The translations under genes were made by a program, and so were the position numbers. The notes beneath the pieces are model-generated. The model saw nothing but the letters and a program-made list of their open reading frames with translations, did no database searches and was not told where the DNA came from. Shown in pieces: positions 41,386 to 52,388 of a stretch of DNA of 64,000 nucleotides. The DNA lies in contig CP071494.1 in NCBI GenBank assembly GCA_017354895.1, positions 3,596,001 through 3,660,000 of the forward strand, read 5' to 3'. The first letter of the stretch is position 1; every line of letters starts with the position of its first letter. The DNA comes from Podospora comata. Its lineage: Eukaryota; Ascomycota; Sordariomycetes; Sordariales; Podosporaceae.

Positions 41386-42807
41386 TCACTTCTGAAGCTT
41401 TTCCTCCTTCTTGCGCTGTTCCTCTTCGAGAAGCTCCCTCTCCTTATGAGCGGCCTCGATGTCGGCCTTCATGCCCTTGGCCCTTTGACGAGCTTCGTAG
41501 AGGTCTCTGCTCTTCATGATTCTTTGAACAATGGTACCGGCGTTGACTTCCTCGAATTCGTGGTGGCCAATCTCTCTGTAGATGCCCATCTCCTTGGGAG
41601 CCGCGTACACATCCTTTGTGGATGGCATAAATGATGTTGGGCCGTGGTAAACGGCATCGGGGGTGCTCCATGGGAACTTGGCCAAGTACTCCTTGGTAGG
41701 CTCGAAGGGGGCGCCGAAGATGACGGCATTGACGTACTAGATGATCATGTCAGTCAGTCGATCTGGAGGAGGAATGAGATGATGAGATGTTACCCTGCAT
41801 TGCAGAACGCAGAGGCCGCGCTCGTAAATGTTCATGATGGGGTAGTTAACGCCCTTCCACTTGTTGATGACATCGTCGTCGTGGACGCCAGCCACCACAA
41901 ACACCGGGCCGTAGTCCTCTCCCTTGCCCTTGCGCTCGTTGACGTTCTGTTCCGAGTACCAACCGTCCCCTCTGGCGAGCTCCTCCTCAGCTTCAACCAC
42001 CATCTTGAGGAACTCGATGTGGCCGCTGGAGAAGAGGTCGAAACCGCCATCGACGTACACGACCCGTTGGCCAATCTTTGGCCCGATACCCCCAAACAAC
42101 TTGTCGAACCCATTCTCCCCTGACCAGAACCAAACCTCCACACCGGGCTGCTTGGCCGTCTCATCCGCAGCATACAGCCTAATCCTCTCCTTCATCGCCT
42201 CGCCTTCCTTCTTCCTCTCCTCCGCTGTTCCCGGACCCTCCTCGCCCTCGAGCGTCTTTTGCAGCGACTTGATGAAATGCCCCCTTGTGCAAAGCAGCAT
42301 CCTCCCAACCAAATCGGTAGTGGAGATACTCGGCGTCCGCTTCACAACCTTGAACCGATCGGCCGCCTTGACAAAGCGGTAGCAGTCCTCACCGCTGCCG
42401 TCAGAGGTGATGTCGTCGCCGTGGACAACGTACTTGCAGCCGTAGTGGGTGATCCAGTCCAGCTGGGTGACGTAGGGAGCGTAGGGGATGGACTTGGTGA
42501 CCCAGCGGCAGGCGTCGGTGGCCATGAGGCGCTCCTTGAGGTTCATGACGGTGGGGCCCTTGTTTTCGAGGATGGCCTCGTCCGAGTGGACGCCGACGTA
42601 GAGCTCGTCGCCGAGTTGGCGGGCCTGGACTACGGCGCCTGCGTGGCCTATTATTGCATCATTAGAGGTGAACGGTAGAGGATGGTATGGGTGTGGGGGA
42701 GACTGACCATGGTGGAAGAAATCAAAACAGCCATCTACCCAGAGACGGCCCTCGAGGAGCTCAGGGGCTGGCTCGCCAGGGGGGTTGACGGGATCGGTGG
42801 CGCTCAT
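41386..42807 (-). CDS. ECT1: Ethanolamine-phosphate cytidylyltransferase
   Basis: Makes CDP-ethanolamine from CTP and phosphoethanolamine in the Kennedy pathway for phosphatidylethanolamine. Three exons (42807-42708, 42647-41794, 41736-41386) encode 434 residues. Two cytidylyltransferase domains are present. The first has VDGCFDFFHHGHAGAV (the HxGH motif completed by splicing) and KRTPSISTTDLVGRML. The second has VYVDGGFDLFSSGHIEFLKM, where HxGH is reduced to SSGH. The third exon supplies YVNAVIFGAPFEPTKEYL and a Lys/Glu-rich coiled C-terminal tail. The first intron (60 bp) is in frame and free of stops, so retention would insert 20 residues in front of the GH pair. The start is the ATG at 42807 (MSATDPVNPPGE). 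Identification is secure. Confidence 0.95.
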
Positions 42808-43861
42808 GGCTGGTGACACAAAAGGGGTATGTTGTTGGGGAGTGTTTGCGTTGCTGGGTGGTGGCCAGGAGTGGTGTTTGTGACTTCAAAAATATAACCG
42901 ACGGAGTCAAATAGCAGCTACAATGGAACCCAAAAATTTAACTGTAACTAACAAGAGAAGATGTTGTGGAATGAAAAGCACAACATTGGCAATCAGACCC
43001 TAAAGATGTGTTTAATTGCCCAGGAAGCCAATTTGGGCATTGAGTGTCTGCCCCTCCACCCCTCCTCCTCGGCTGGCCCCTCCCCCACCTTCGGTGCAGC
43101 GATCTAATGCAGGGACTCAAACCGCCCGCGCTCATCTCAGATCAGGTTGGCCTCTCCGAGTCCCATCTTCAATCACGGGAGGACGGGAAACCGGAGGCAA
43201 CAGAGATATCTATAAGACATGGGAAGGGTCGGGAATCCTGGACATGGACCAACCTTGCATCACCATCCATGTTTCAGAAGGGTCGACCGCTGGACAACCC
43301 CAACTGGTTCCCCGGATTTTCAACTGCCCTCAACCCAGGGAAAAGACGCGGCCGCTTGAGCTAGCGGCTGATGTGCTGCGACGATTCAACGTCAATGCCC
43401 TGGCGGCGAGTTCGCGGCTCTGGATTTGACAGACGACGGTCGAGATGGTGTTCAGGCGGGTGCCCGTTCGTCGTCACCTGCATCAGACGGCATGGGGAAC
43501 CCCCTGGACACATGCGGCCGCCTTACTCTCCCGGCCATGTGCTTTTTTTGATACGATAGAGAGAGCTTTGGTAATGGTTTAAGAAGCACGGCTGTCCCTT
43601 CTTCATCTCTTTTCTTTTGTCTCTGTGTATCGTCAACACCACGGACATCACCACATCTTGATATCCAACCCCTGTCACACAACGCCTACGAACCCTGTCA
43701 GCGGAACATAGGGGACTGCTAAAGCATCCAACAGCTCCTACCAGATCCAGGGCGCCAAGGTATCCCCAGCAAATGGCGGCGCGTTGTTGCCCTTGTGCCT
43801 TGCCCAAAGAGGTCATTTACGCACACATCCCAGGAAAGAGGAAGCAGTGAGACTGTGAGAC
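42808..43861. other. Divergent intergenic region
   Basis: These 1.05 kb hold the promoter of ECT1 and that of the 509-residue gene. No coding frame, repeat or clear operator was found. Confidence 0.5.
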
Positions 43862-45460
43862 ATGCAGCGCTCGGGAGCCACCCCGACGCAGACGGCCGCG
43901 CCCTTTTTCGCGTCCCTGTTTGGCGGCGGTCATCACTCGTCCAACTCCAACTCCAACTCCAACTCCAACTCCAACTCGCACTCGCACGACGACCCCTCGT
44001 CGCTGTCTCCCACCACCAGGAAATCTCCGGGAAAATCCATCAGGTCGCTCTCCCGTCCCACCAGCTCGGGCGTCGACGCCGCCGGTGACACAGGGGCTAG
44101 TCCAGCCCGGCAACACAACGTTCTCCACAAGAGCCGCGATCGCAGGCCCTCATTTGGTCGCAAGCCCTCCTTCTCCTTTGCCTCGTCCAGCTCCCCGAAG
44201 CGCCGCGCAAACTCGTCGTCGTCGGCCAATGGCGCCGCAAGACCTCCGGCCATCCAGCTCTTCCCCGACACCGACAATCCCGTGCCTCCGCTCCCTGACT
44301 ACGCCCTCGCCCAGGCCGTGAACAAGTTGTCGAGAGAGACCGACGCCGTGGTGTCATCCCCCACCTTGATCCCTGAGGGTTTCTCCAAGATGCTCAGTCG
44401 CACGACACCCTCGAACGGCCAGCTGGCTCCCCCTCCTGTTCTCCAGGGCGGAAGCAGCAGTGGCCAACCGAGCGAGCTGAGTGTGGTGCACCAGCATATT
44501 CAAGAGACGGCGAATAAGAGGATATCGACGTTGGACTATCTGCGCAAGGCGTAAGCCCCCGCTCCACTCTCTGCCATCTCCAAACCACATCACTGACACT
44601 TGTCCCGTTTTTTTTTCAGCCACGAAGGCCGCATCTACTGGTTCAACACCCTCCTCTTTGACAAACCCGATCTCCAACGCATGCCTTATTTCGATCCCCG
44701 CAAACTCGCCCGCCGAGCCACAAACTACCTGCTGCTTGGAATCTCCCTACCAGCAGTGATAGACCTCAACAGCAGCAACGCTGTTGAATTCCTCAAATCC
44801 TTCAACACCCTCCTCACAGAATTCGACTCGTTTCAGCAACTCCACTCCGAATCAGGCGCTTCGTCCTCTTCGTTGTCACGAGCGAGAATACCACAGATGT
44901 TCCGCCGCGCTGCCGGCCCTGCCAAGACAAGACGATCCTCCAGCGCGACCACGGCGGCGGCAGCGGCGGCGACGGCATCGCTGGCCGGCACAGCAGGGGA
45001 GTCCTCCCTCGGAGAGCAGCAGCTCGCTCAGCTGGAGAGTCTGGCGCTCACACCATCAATCACCAACACCTCCACCACTTACCCGGGTGTAGGATCAGGA
45101 ACGGTCAACGTCACGCATCCAGCGTCGATTATGAACTTTGCGGGGTCCGAGATTGATTTACTTCCCGGGGAGGAGTACACCCACCTGCTCACGCCAAGTC
45201 TGCCGTTTGACCCGGACTTTTTCGAGACGTTTGCCACTTTGTGTGATGTCTTGATTGATACGTACACGAGATTGCTGGGGCTGCTGCCGAGTCCGAATCA
45301 TTGTGGGGGCAGCGTGGCCGAGTTGTTTAGCAAGGCGGATGGGAAGGTGAGGAAGTTGTTGGTTCAGGGGGTTGTGAGGGAGTTTGAGGAGGGGACGAGA
45401 GCCGGAGTGAAGAGTGAGGTTGCGAATGTGGGGAAGGTGGTGTTGAGCGGGTTGATGTGA
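43862..45460 (+). CDS. Conserved-looking fungal protein of unknown function (509 aa)
   Basis: Two exons (43862-44550, 44620-45460) encode 509 residues. The first 200 residues are low complexity, with an Asn/Ser repeat coded by a hexamer run, then basic, Ser-rich stretches (SRDRRPSFGRKPSFSFASSS). The ordered part starts at PPLPDYALAQAVNKLSRETD and, across the intron, reads TLDYLRKAHEGRIYWFNTLL, FDKPDLQRMPYFDPRKLARR and ATNYLLLGISLPAVIDL, and ends with FDPDFFETFATLCDVLIDTY and TRLLGLLP. These patches look like a folded helical domain interrupted by an Ala-rich insert. I do not recognise the family. The long phosphorylatable N-terminus would suit a signalling or polarity scaffold, but that is a guess. 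Splice signals and phase are good. Confidence 0.75.
43941..43976. repeat. (CCAACT)6 coding hexamer repeat
   Basis: Six perfect tandem units inside the first exon of the 509-residue protein gene encode alternating Ser and Asn. Gain or loss of units keeps the frame. Confidence 0.95.
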
Positions 45461-45955
45461 GGGACAGGAATAGGCTGGTTGGAAAGTTGGGGAGCATCTA
45501 TCTACAGCATGGGTGGGAGGAAGGGTGCATGGCGTTCACGGAAGCAATGTATGTGGTTTTCTTTTTCTTTTTTTTCTTTTTTTTGTTTTTTTTTTGTGAA
45601 GGGACTGGAATTTTAGCAGAGATATCCTGTTGGCATTTTACAAAGGTATACCAAGCAATATTAGCGTTGAACTCGATACACGTTGATAAGTTTTGATCTA
45701 TATACTCCTGTCCGGTACCTGTGGAATATTGACATCCCATGTGTCATAAAGTCGTTTGATGCTGTCATGTGAGATGGGATATGCCATGTGATGCTGCTTA
45801 TACAAAGGAAATGACAAAAGGAGGGATGAAAACACACGCTCGCTCGCTGTCCGCAAATGCCACATCACAAAAATCACAACCCCAACACCGACCCCAGCCC
45901 CCTTTTACCCCTGAACCACCTCTCCACTTGCCACCTATCACCTCATAATCCCCTT
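45461..45955. other. Convergent intergenic region with T-rich tract
   Basis: These 495 bp lie between two 3' ends. A long interrupted T run at 45556-45597 is the main feature. No gene is supported. Confidence 0.5.
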
Positions 45956-48179
45956 TTATACAACAACACCCTCCTTCTTAACCTGGAAATACCCCCTCTC
46001 CCGATTCCGACTCCTCTCCCTCCTCCCCCTCGACAGTTGCAAGCTATTATTCGGGCTCGTCGACCTCTGAATCTCGCTCCCGACCGCCGTGGCAACACTA
46101 GCCATGGCGCTCTGTCCCACCACATTCCCACTCCCGGTGGTTGCCGGCTCGGGGAGCTTGAAAGTCCGGAGATCAGCGGTCGACCTCGTCTGGCTCAGCC
46201 GTCTTCTGTTGTCGGGCTTTTCGCTACCCGGACTCGGGGTCCGGAGCTGGGCGGGGAAGTTGGGGGACTTGAGAGTCTGGTGACTGGCGAGGTGGACCGA
46301 GATGATCGCGTTGGTGGCGGGCTTCTCGTTGAGGAGGGACTGCTGGAGGCGCTCGGCGGTGCGGCGGGCGCGGAGGGCGGCGGCTTCTTTTTCTGAGGAG
46401 AGGAGTTGGGAGTGGAGGTGGGAGAAGGAGGCGGTGTTGGGTTTGAACTGAGCGGGGTTGGTTGAGCTGATGGGAGGGGGGGAAGGGGGTTGTGGGAGGG
46501 GGGACGCATCGACCTCGGTGACGTCCGGGTTCGGGTCAGGCGTGGGGTGGTGGTTCTCGGTTGGTGATTCCGCGGGCACCTCCTCGACAGATACTTTCGC
46601 TGCTTTTGGCAACTCCACAACAGTCTTGTCGCCATCTTCCTCCTCTTCGGTGGGTTCCGTCAAGTCGATCACCTCCGTGATCACCACCTCCTCCACACAC
46701 CTCGCCCCGGCCTCAGACCCATCATCACTGTCACTCGAGCTATCCTCCTCCTCCTCCTCCTCCTCCTCCTCCTCCTCCTCCACCACCACCACCACCTCTT
46801 CTTCCACCCCCCCGTTATCACTCTCCTCGCTCTCCTCCACCAACTTCCCCAACCCCTTCCCCTCCCCCTTCTCACCCACCCCCTCAATCTCCTTTCCCAT
46901 CATCACCTCCCCCAAACTCCCCACCTCTTTTTCCAGTCCACCAACAACAGGACTGCTAGGCTCATTCCTATACCTCTCCGCCTCCTCCTGCGCCCTCGCC
47001 TCCGCCTCGGCCCTCCACTGCGCCTCCTCCTCCTCCGTCCTCATCCAGTACCGCCCCATAGCCTTTTGATTCTCCTGGTGCCGTCGCAACTTCGTCGCGC
47101 TCTTCAGCACCGTCTTGGGAGCCGTCTTTTGCGGCCCCGGGTCATGCGGAGAAACATAGGTGATTGTCGACTTTGACTTTCGTTTCACTGGCAGGAACCT
47201 CCGCCCGGGGCCGACCTCCACGCGGTGGACTGTCGCTTTGGCGAAGCGGACGGTGGAGGGGGACATTGTTCTTGCTGGGGTGAGGAGGGGGGATGCCGGG
47301 GGGGAGTCGAGGAGGGGGGTTAACGGGGTGAGAGGGGGGGAGAGTGAGGGAGGTTTCTCAGAAAGGGGCGGGGTTTGCTGTTGTTCTGAAGAACTGGAGG
47401 GGGAGGGGAGAGGGGAGAGAAGGGCTGCGTTGAGGGTTGGGCTGTGGGGTTGCTCCCCCGGCCCCGGGGGGTCGAGGAAACGGGGGGTGCGGCGGGCGTT
47501 GCCGTCTGGGCTGGAGACGCGGAGGATGGATTTGGGGACCATGGTCGAGGTTGGTGGTGGAGGGGATCTGATGGACACGTGTTAGTCTCGGAACCTGTCC
47601 GCGGCTGAGAGATGGCAACACTCACTTTGACCTCACCACACTTCCCACCAGAGTGGAAGCCTGACTGAGCCGTTTGGCAGCCTCGGGAGCTGTCTTGTTG
47701 ACTTTCTCCAAAGACCCATTCTTGCTTCCAGACTTTGTCGACTCTTCCGACCGCTTCGGATCAAGATTCGAAAAGTTTGGCTTTGCGTGCCTTGCCTTAG
47801 CACTAACTGGATCCTCCAACCCCATGAAGCCAGAAAATGAAAGCTTCCGTGACATTGATGCCGGACGTGCCTTCTTCTTGGTGGTGCTGTCCCTGTTGCT
47901 GTTATCCCAGCCTGTGCCAAAACTATGGCTATGTCTCCGTTGTGGCTTTGAAAGGCCTTGGCTAGGGGTAGCTGTGTGTTGTGTGGCAGTCGACGATGTG
48001 CTGTTTGACGACGACGAAGACAACGACGACGAGTTTGATATGATCGATTTGGGGCCAATCTTGGTTTGTAACCCAGTCCATGAAAGAACAGCCGAGTGGA
48101 CTGATGAAAATGAATCCTTCCTCTGAGGCCGGCGCGCACCCTCCAACCTATGCTTTGTCTCTTTGCTATCGTTCGACAT
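45956..48179 (-). CDS. Unknown fungal protein with acidic repeat block (721 aa)
   Basis: Two exons (48179-47626, 47567-45956) are joined across a 58-bp intron (GTGAGT donor, ACTAAC branch, ATCAG acceptor); without it the first exon would stop at 47622. The 721-residue product is mostly disordered. It has a Ser-rich N-terminus (SNDSKETKHRLEGARRPQRK), a conserved-looking core STVRFAKATVHRVEVGPGRR then FLPVKRKSKSTITYVSPHDP and TKLRRHQENQKAMGRYWMRT, followed by a Glu/Ala/Arg helix. Next is an unusual V and E homopolymer block, then EKEAAALRARRTAERLQQSL and a basic C-terminus ending FQVKKEGVVV. No catalytic or membrane features are visible. A nuclear or cytoskeletal role is possible but not shown. 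Confidence 0.72.
46744..46795. repeat. (CTC)n/(CAC)n trinucleotide tract coding for Glu and Val runs
   Basis: On the minus strand GTG units followed by GAG units encode a run of five Val and then twelve Glu in the 721-residue protein. The tract is a perfect compound microsatellite inside an exon. Confidence 0.93.
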
Positions 48180-50332
48180 GTTGATGGCGATGTAGCTTGG
48201 GGATAAGGGGCAATAAACACAGAAAAAGTGGGTTGACGAAACACACCACCATAAAGAACTGTTTGCAAACGGGGTCAAATATAATTGTATTGTCTACGGA
48301 AGACAATTGATCCCCTAAACAAAAATAACCAAGCCGGACATGTGCCGATTTGGAGTCGAGGTAGTTCAGGCATGGAGTTGGGCCACAAGGGCACCACATC
48401 GCGAGCTGCGCGGGACCCAATCACGACGGCAGGACGCACATCATGCAGTAATCTGCTTCCGTGCTGCCATCTGGCAGCACTAGACGGGACAGGGTCATTT
48501 ACCCGTGGCTGGGGAAACAGGTAAGAGCTGTCTGAAACTGGTCTTGATGGGGCTTCCTAGCGTACACATCGTATTCCTGTAGACCAGAGATCGAGATTCT
48601 GACCACTGGGGACGACATACAGACAGCCCAAGATTTCGCCCCAAGAGGTCCTCGCCAACAGCACAGAAAACTCACTGCCACTGTTTCGGTACTCGGCCCC
48701 AAGGTGTGTGGACTACCGGGCCTGAGGCATGGCAGATGCCAACCGGCGCTAAACAAGGGAGAAGGTGAGTTGGCAACAGCTGGCGTCGACAGCGTGTCAA
48801 TGTCGTGCGGGCGGTTGTTCCTGCTGGATGGAGTCTGTCTCAGGATGAACCCAGAGCGCTGACATTGGTAGACAGGAGATGAGATGACGCACGGCGCCGG
48901 GTCAGATCCGAGAGGCTACTGGTTCAGGACGAGGTGAGGAAGCCAATGCTCAAGTACGCAGAGACGCATGGTGTTGTTCAAGTTGGGACTTTTGAACGTC
49001 ATGGCGATAGATGTCAATCTCCGACGGAGACAGCTCGTGATCGTCCAGCTGATATGACATCCGAGTATCCCGGAAATTGATGCCAAAAGAGATCCGATCC
49101 GATCATGATCGGGTCACACGGACGGAACCGAGAGATATGCCGGCCTACCAAATCAACGGAAGGGCGCCTGGTCAGGGCCAACAGGAGAAGGCTGACGGCA
49201 GAAGCGTGGGAGACTGTGAAGGTCAGCACTTTTACCCCACGGTGTAACAGATCACCCCGCATCACCCACCACAAGGGAAGTTTGGGGCCATGGGACCTTT
49301 GCGACAGGGCTTTGATTGGTTGGATAAGGGAATCTTATCGATACCCAGGTACGGATAGCAACGGCTGTCCTCGGTCCAATTGGTTCTGAAGCTCAGGTTC
49401 CGCCAAAAATGTCAAAAAAATTCCATGGCTTCCGTTGCGACACCATCATAACCACCGCTTGCCAACGCGTTGTATCGGTCTTCTCTCCCCTGCCATTGAC
49501 GCAATCTATGCATCAATTCATTCCAAGGGCGTGACGTCCTTCAAATGGGTCCGATGTAGCAATCCGAGATTCGTGCGGCTTTGCTCTGCGAAGTCGGCCA
49601 ACCACCGCGAGTCCCACCACTTTGCGACTCATTCGTTCGTCCCTTTCGGTGCTCCGTGGTCCACCTCCTCCAATGAGTCAGGAAGCCGTTTCTTACCCAG
49701 CGCCGACTTTTGCCCATGCGCCGCTGCCCGTTGAGCTCCGGTGCTCGGAAGGGACGGGGTGTTTACCCAGATTATCGGTGTGACGTGCAGTCTGCAGGCT
49801 GTCGTTTAAGGGGTCCAGTGCGCCGGAACCTGGATCCGACCCTGAAAATGTCGAGAGAGAGTCAAAGTATTTATCATGGATGAGACGAAGTCTTACGGCC
49901 AGTCCCGGCTGCCGACGGCGAAGGGCTTCGGCACTAGATCCCCGACTTGATAGCCAAGCCGGCGCTCGGAGCCCACGTTCAACTTTTCCTGTTTGCTGTT
50001 CCACGCCTTCCGCTTGACCATGTGGATATCCTCCCGCCAGGGTGAGGCTCCATTGGACAATTGGTGACACGGGACCATGATAAGGAGAATACCCTGGACG
50101 ACCCGCCACTAGCTCAAACAAATCCAACCTTGAAGGATTTAAAGATACCTCTGTCCACCCTCCTCTGTCCCCTGTCTACCGTTAACTGGCCTCTTTCACC
50201 TTTCATTGTGACTGTATTCCTCCTGGCTCACATATTGAAGCAAAGACAACAACGCTCTTTGTTCTCCGAGACCAAGTCACCCAGTCAACTTCCTCCTCTT
50301 CCGAATAGACACACATAAACAAATCCTCCAAC
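48180..50332. other. Divergent gene-free region upstream of the aminotransferase
   Basis: These 2.15 kb hold the promoters of the 721-residue protein and the branched-chain aminotransferase. A perfect palindrome CCGATCATGATCGG lies at 49099-49112, and a near-match to the Leu3-type site at about 49823-49832. Frames in the region are short and unrecognised. Confidence 0.5.
49099..49112. promoter_or_regulatory. 14-bp perfect palindrome CCGATCATGATCGG
   Basis: CCG and CGG ends flank an 8-bp AT-centred palindromic spacer, the general form of zinc-cluster dimer sites. It sits about 1.2 kb upstream of the aminotransferase start. Confidence 0.3.
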
Positions 50333-51664
50333 ATGACCGTCCCTCAGAAGCGCCCCGCGGAGGACCTCACCGTCACCGCCCTCGACAACAGGATAGCCGA
50401 GGAGCCCGCTCTCAACGGCCACAGCAACGGCGCCAACGGCCATGCTGTTTCCTCTCTCCCTACCCTCGACGCCTCCAAGATCACCATCACCCGCGCCGAC
50501 CCTAATGCTCGCACCGTTCCCACCGAGGCCGAGGCCAACTCTGGCAACGAGACCATCTGCACCGACCACATGATCACCGTCTCCTGGACCGCCGCCAAGG
50601 GCTGGGCCAACCCCGAGCTCAAGCCCTACGGCCCTCTCTCCCTCATGCCCACCGCCTCCGTCCTCCACTACGCCACCGAGTGCTTCGAGGGCCTCAAGGC
50701 CTTCCGCGGCTACGACGGCAAGCTCCGCCTCTTCCGCCCCGACTGCAACGCCGAGCGCATGCTCATGTCCACCCTCCGTATCTCCCTGCCAGGTTTCGAC
50801 CCCAAGGAGCTTGAGAAGCTCATCGAGATTCTCATGTCCGTCGACGGGCCAAAGTGGCTTCCCAAGGAGAGAGCCGGCTCCTTCTTGTATATCCGCCCCG
50901 CCGTGATTGGCACACAGCCCCAGCTCGGTGTCCAGGCTCCCAAGGAAGCGCTTCTTTTCATCACCGTCAGCTTCATGCCGCGCATGGATCTGCCTGAGGG
51001 TGGTATGAAGCTGCACACCAACCCCGAGGACATGATCCGCGCGTGGGTTGGCGGCTTCGGTTATGCCAAGGTTGGTGCCAACTACGGACCCAGTCTGTTG
51101 GCCACTGCCGAGGCGAGGAGTAGAGGTTTCGGCCAGATCTTGTGGCTGTATGGGCCTGAGGGATACTGCACCGAGGCTGGCGCGAGCAACTTTTTCATGC
51201 TCTGGAGGACAAAGGAGGGCCAGCTCCAGCTTGTCACGGCGCCGCTGGATGATAAGTTGATTTTGGACGGTGTGACGAGACGCAGTGTGGTTCAGCTTGC
51301 GCGGGAGAGGCTGGCGGGTGAGCTGGAGGTTGTGGAGAGGAAGTACACTATCGATGAGGTGCTTGAGGCGGATAAGGAAGGAAGGATTGTGGAGGCTTTT
51401 GCGGCTGGTACTGCGGTATGTTCTTTTCCTCATCCTCAAAAACAAGTTCTGGAAGTTACGGGTTACTGACGTGATTTTTTTTGGCAACAGTTCTTCATCT
51501 GCCCCGTTTCCGAGATCCACCACCGCGGCATCGACGTCAAGATCCCCATGGGCAAGGAGGGCAAAATTGGCCACTACACTGCCAAGCTCAAGGGTTTCGT
51601 CGGGGACATCATGTACGGCAACGAGCAGCATCCTTGGGGTGTTGTCATCCAGGAGCAGGAGTAG
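50333..51664 (+). CDS. Branched-chain amino acid aminotransferase, probably cytosolic
   Basis: A fold-type IV PLP enzyme that exchanges amino groups between Leu, Ile, Val and 2-oxoglutarate in the last step of synthesis and the first of breakdown. Two exons (50333-51415, 51491-51664) encode 418 residues. Visible motifs are YGPLSLMPTASVLHYATECF and EGLKAFRGYDGKLRLFRPDC, the cofactor lysine K246 in GYAKVGANYGPS, the EAGASNFFM phosphate-binding loop, and, across the intron, AAGTA joined to FFICPVSEIHHRG. The C-terminus GDIMYGNEQHPWGVVI is typical. The N-terminal 60 residues are Asn/Gly/Ser-rich with acids and do not look like a presequence, so a cytosolic (Bat2-type) location is more likely. First-exon codons end almost only in C or G, suggesting high expression. 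Confidence 0.95.
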
Positions 51665-52388
51665 AGCGGTTTGTGTTTGAGGAGCATTTTGCATCTGCAT
51701 CAGCATTTTTGGAATTTCAAATAGAGAGAGCAGGGATACCATAGAGGTGTCGATATGGGATGTTGAGAGTGAACAGAGCAAAAGCGGGCGTTTGGGACAA
51801 GGGAAAAAGAGCAGGGTTCTTGTTTGGCATTAGCATCGTAGCTGTTGGACTGGTTGGGACCAGGAGGTTAAACTTCCTGTCTATTTTGAAATGGATAAAA
51901 ACATTAAAAATTCTCAGTGCCTTTTTTAAATGCAGCTGTGGTCATGATAAAGAAAAAAACGATTGTTGATTCAACTCATCAAATTCACCGCTATCAATGC
52001 TGGCTTTCATTTCTCAACTCCAGGTCATCCAGACCTAACAACCAAACAAAGAGGGTATCATATCTCAAGGGGCATCCGGTTTCTATCCCCATTCGTATCC
52101 CGTCATCCCGATCAACCCAGGTCAAGTCATTCATTCGTTCTGATGCCACTGAAAACAACCGCGATGTCCCTCAACTCAAAAACTTCAAAAAAATCAACGC
52201 CTTTTTTTTCTGCCAAAATATGCCATGTCATTACCATCGTGAGATTAACCCGTATAACTCTTCCAACATCCGCTTCAACACCCCATGCCATTCCAAAAAG
52301 GAAAAAAAAAAAACCGGAAAAAAACGAACGCAATGCCTACTTGCAAAAATCAAACGCAATGCAATTATCCCCTTCCCACTCAAGAAGA
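51665..52388. other. Convergent intergenic region
   Basis: These 724 bp lie between the 3' ends of the aminotransferase and the rhodopsin-MFS gene. A runs at 52303-52312 and elsewhere fit 3' UTRs. No gene is supported. Confidence 0.5.

Noticed and set aside
50285-51781. 498-codon open frame on the minus strand
   Set aside because: It lies antisense to the branched-chain aminotransferase. The almost exclusive C/G third positions of that gene remove stops from the antisense frame. The translation is low complexity and unrecognisable.
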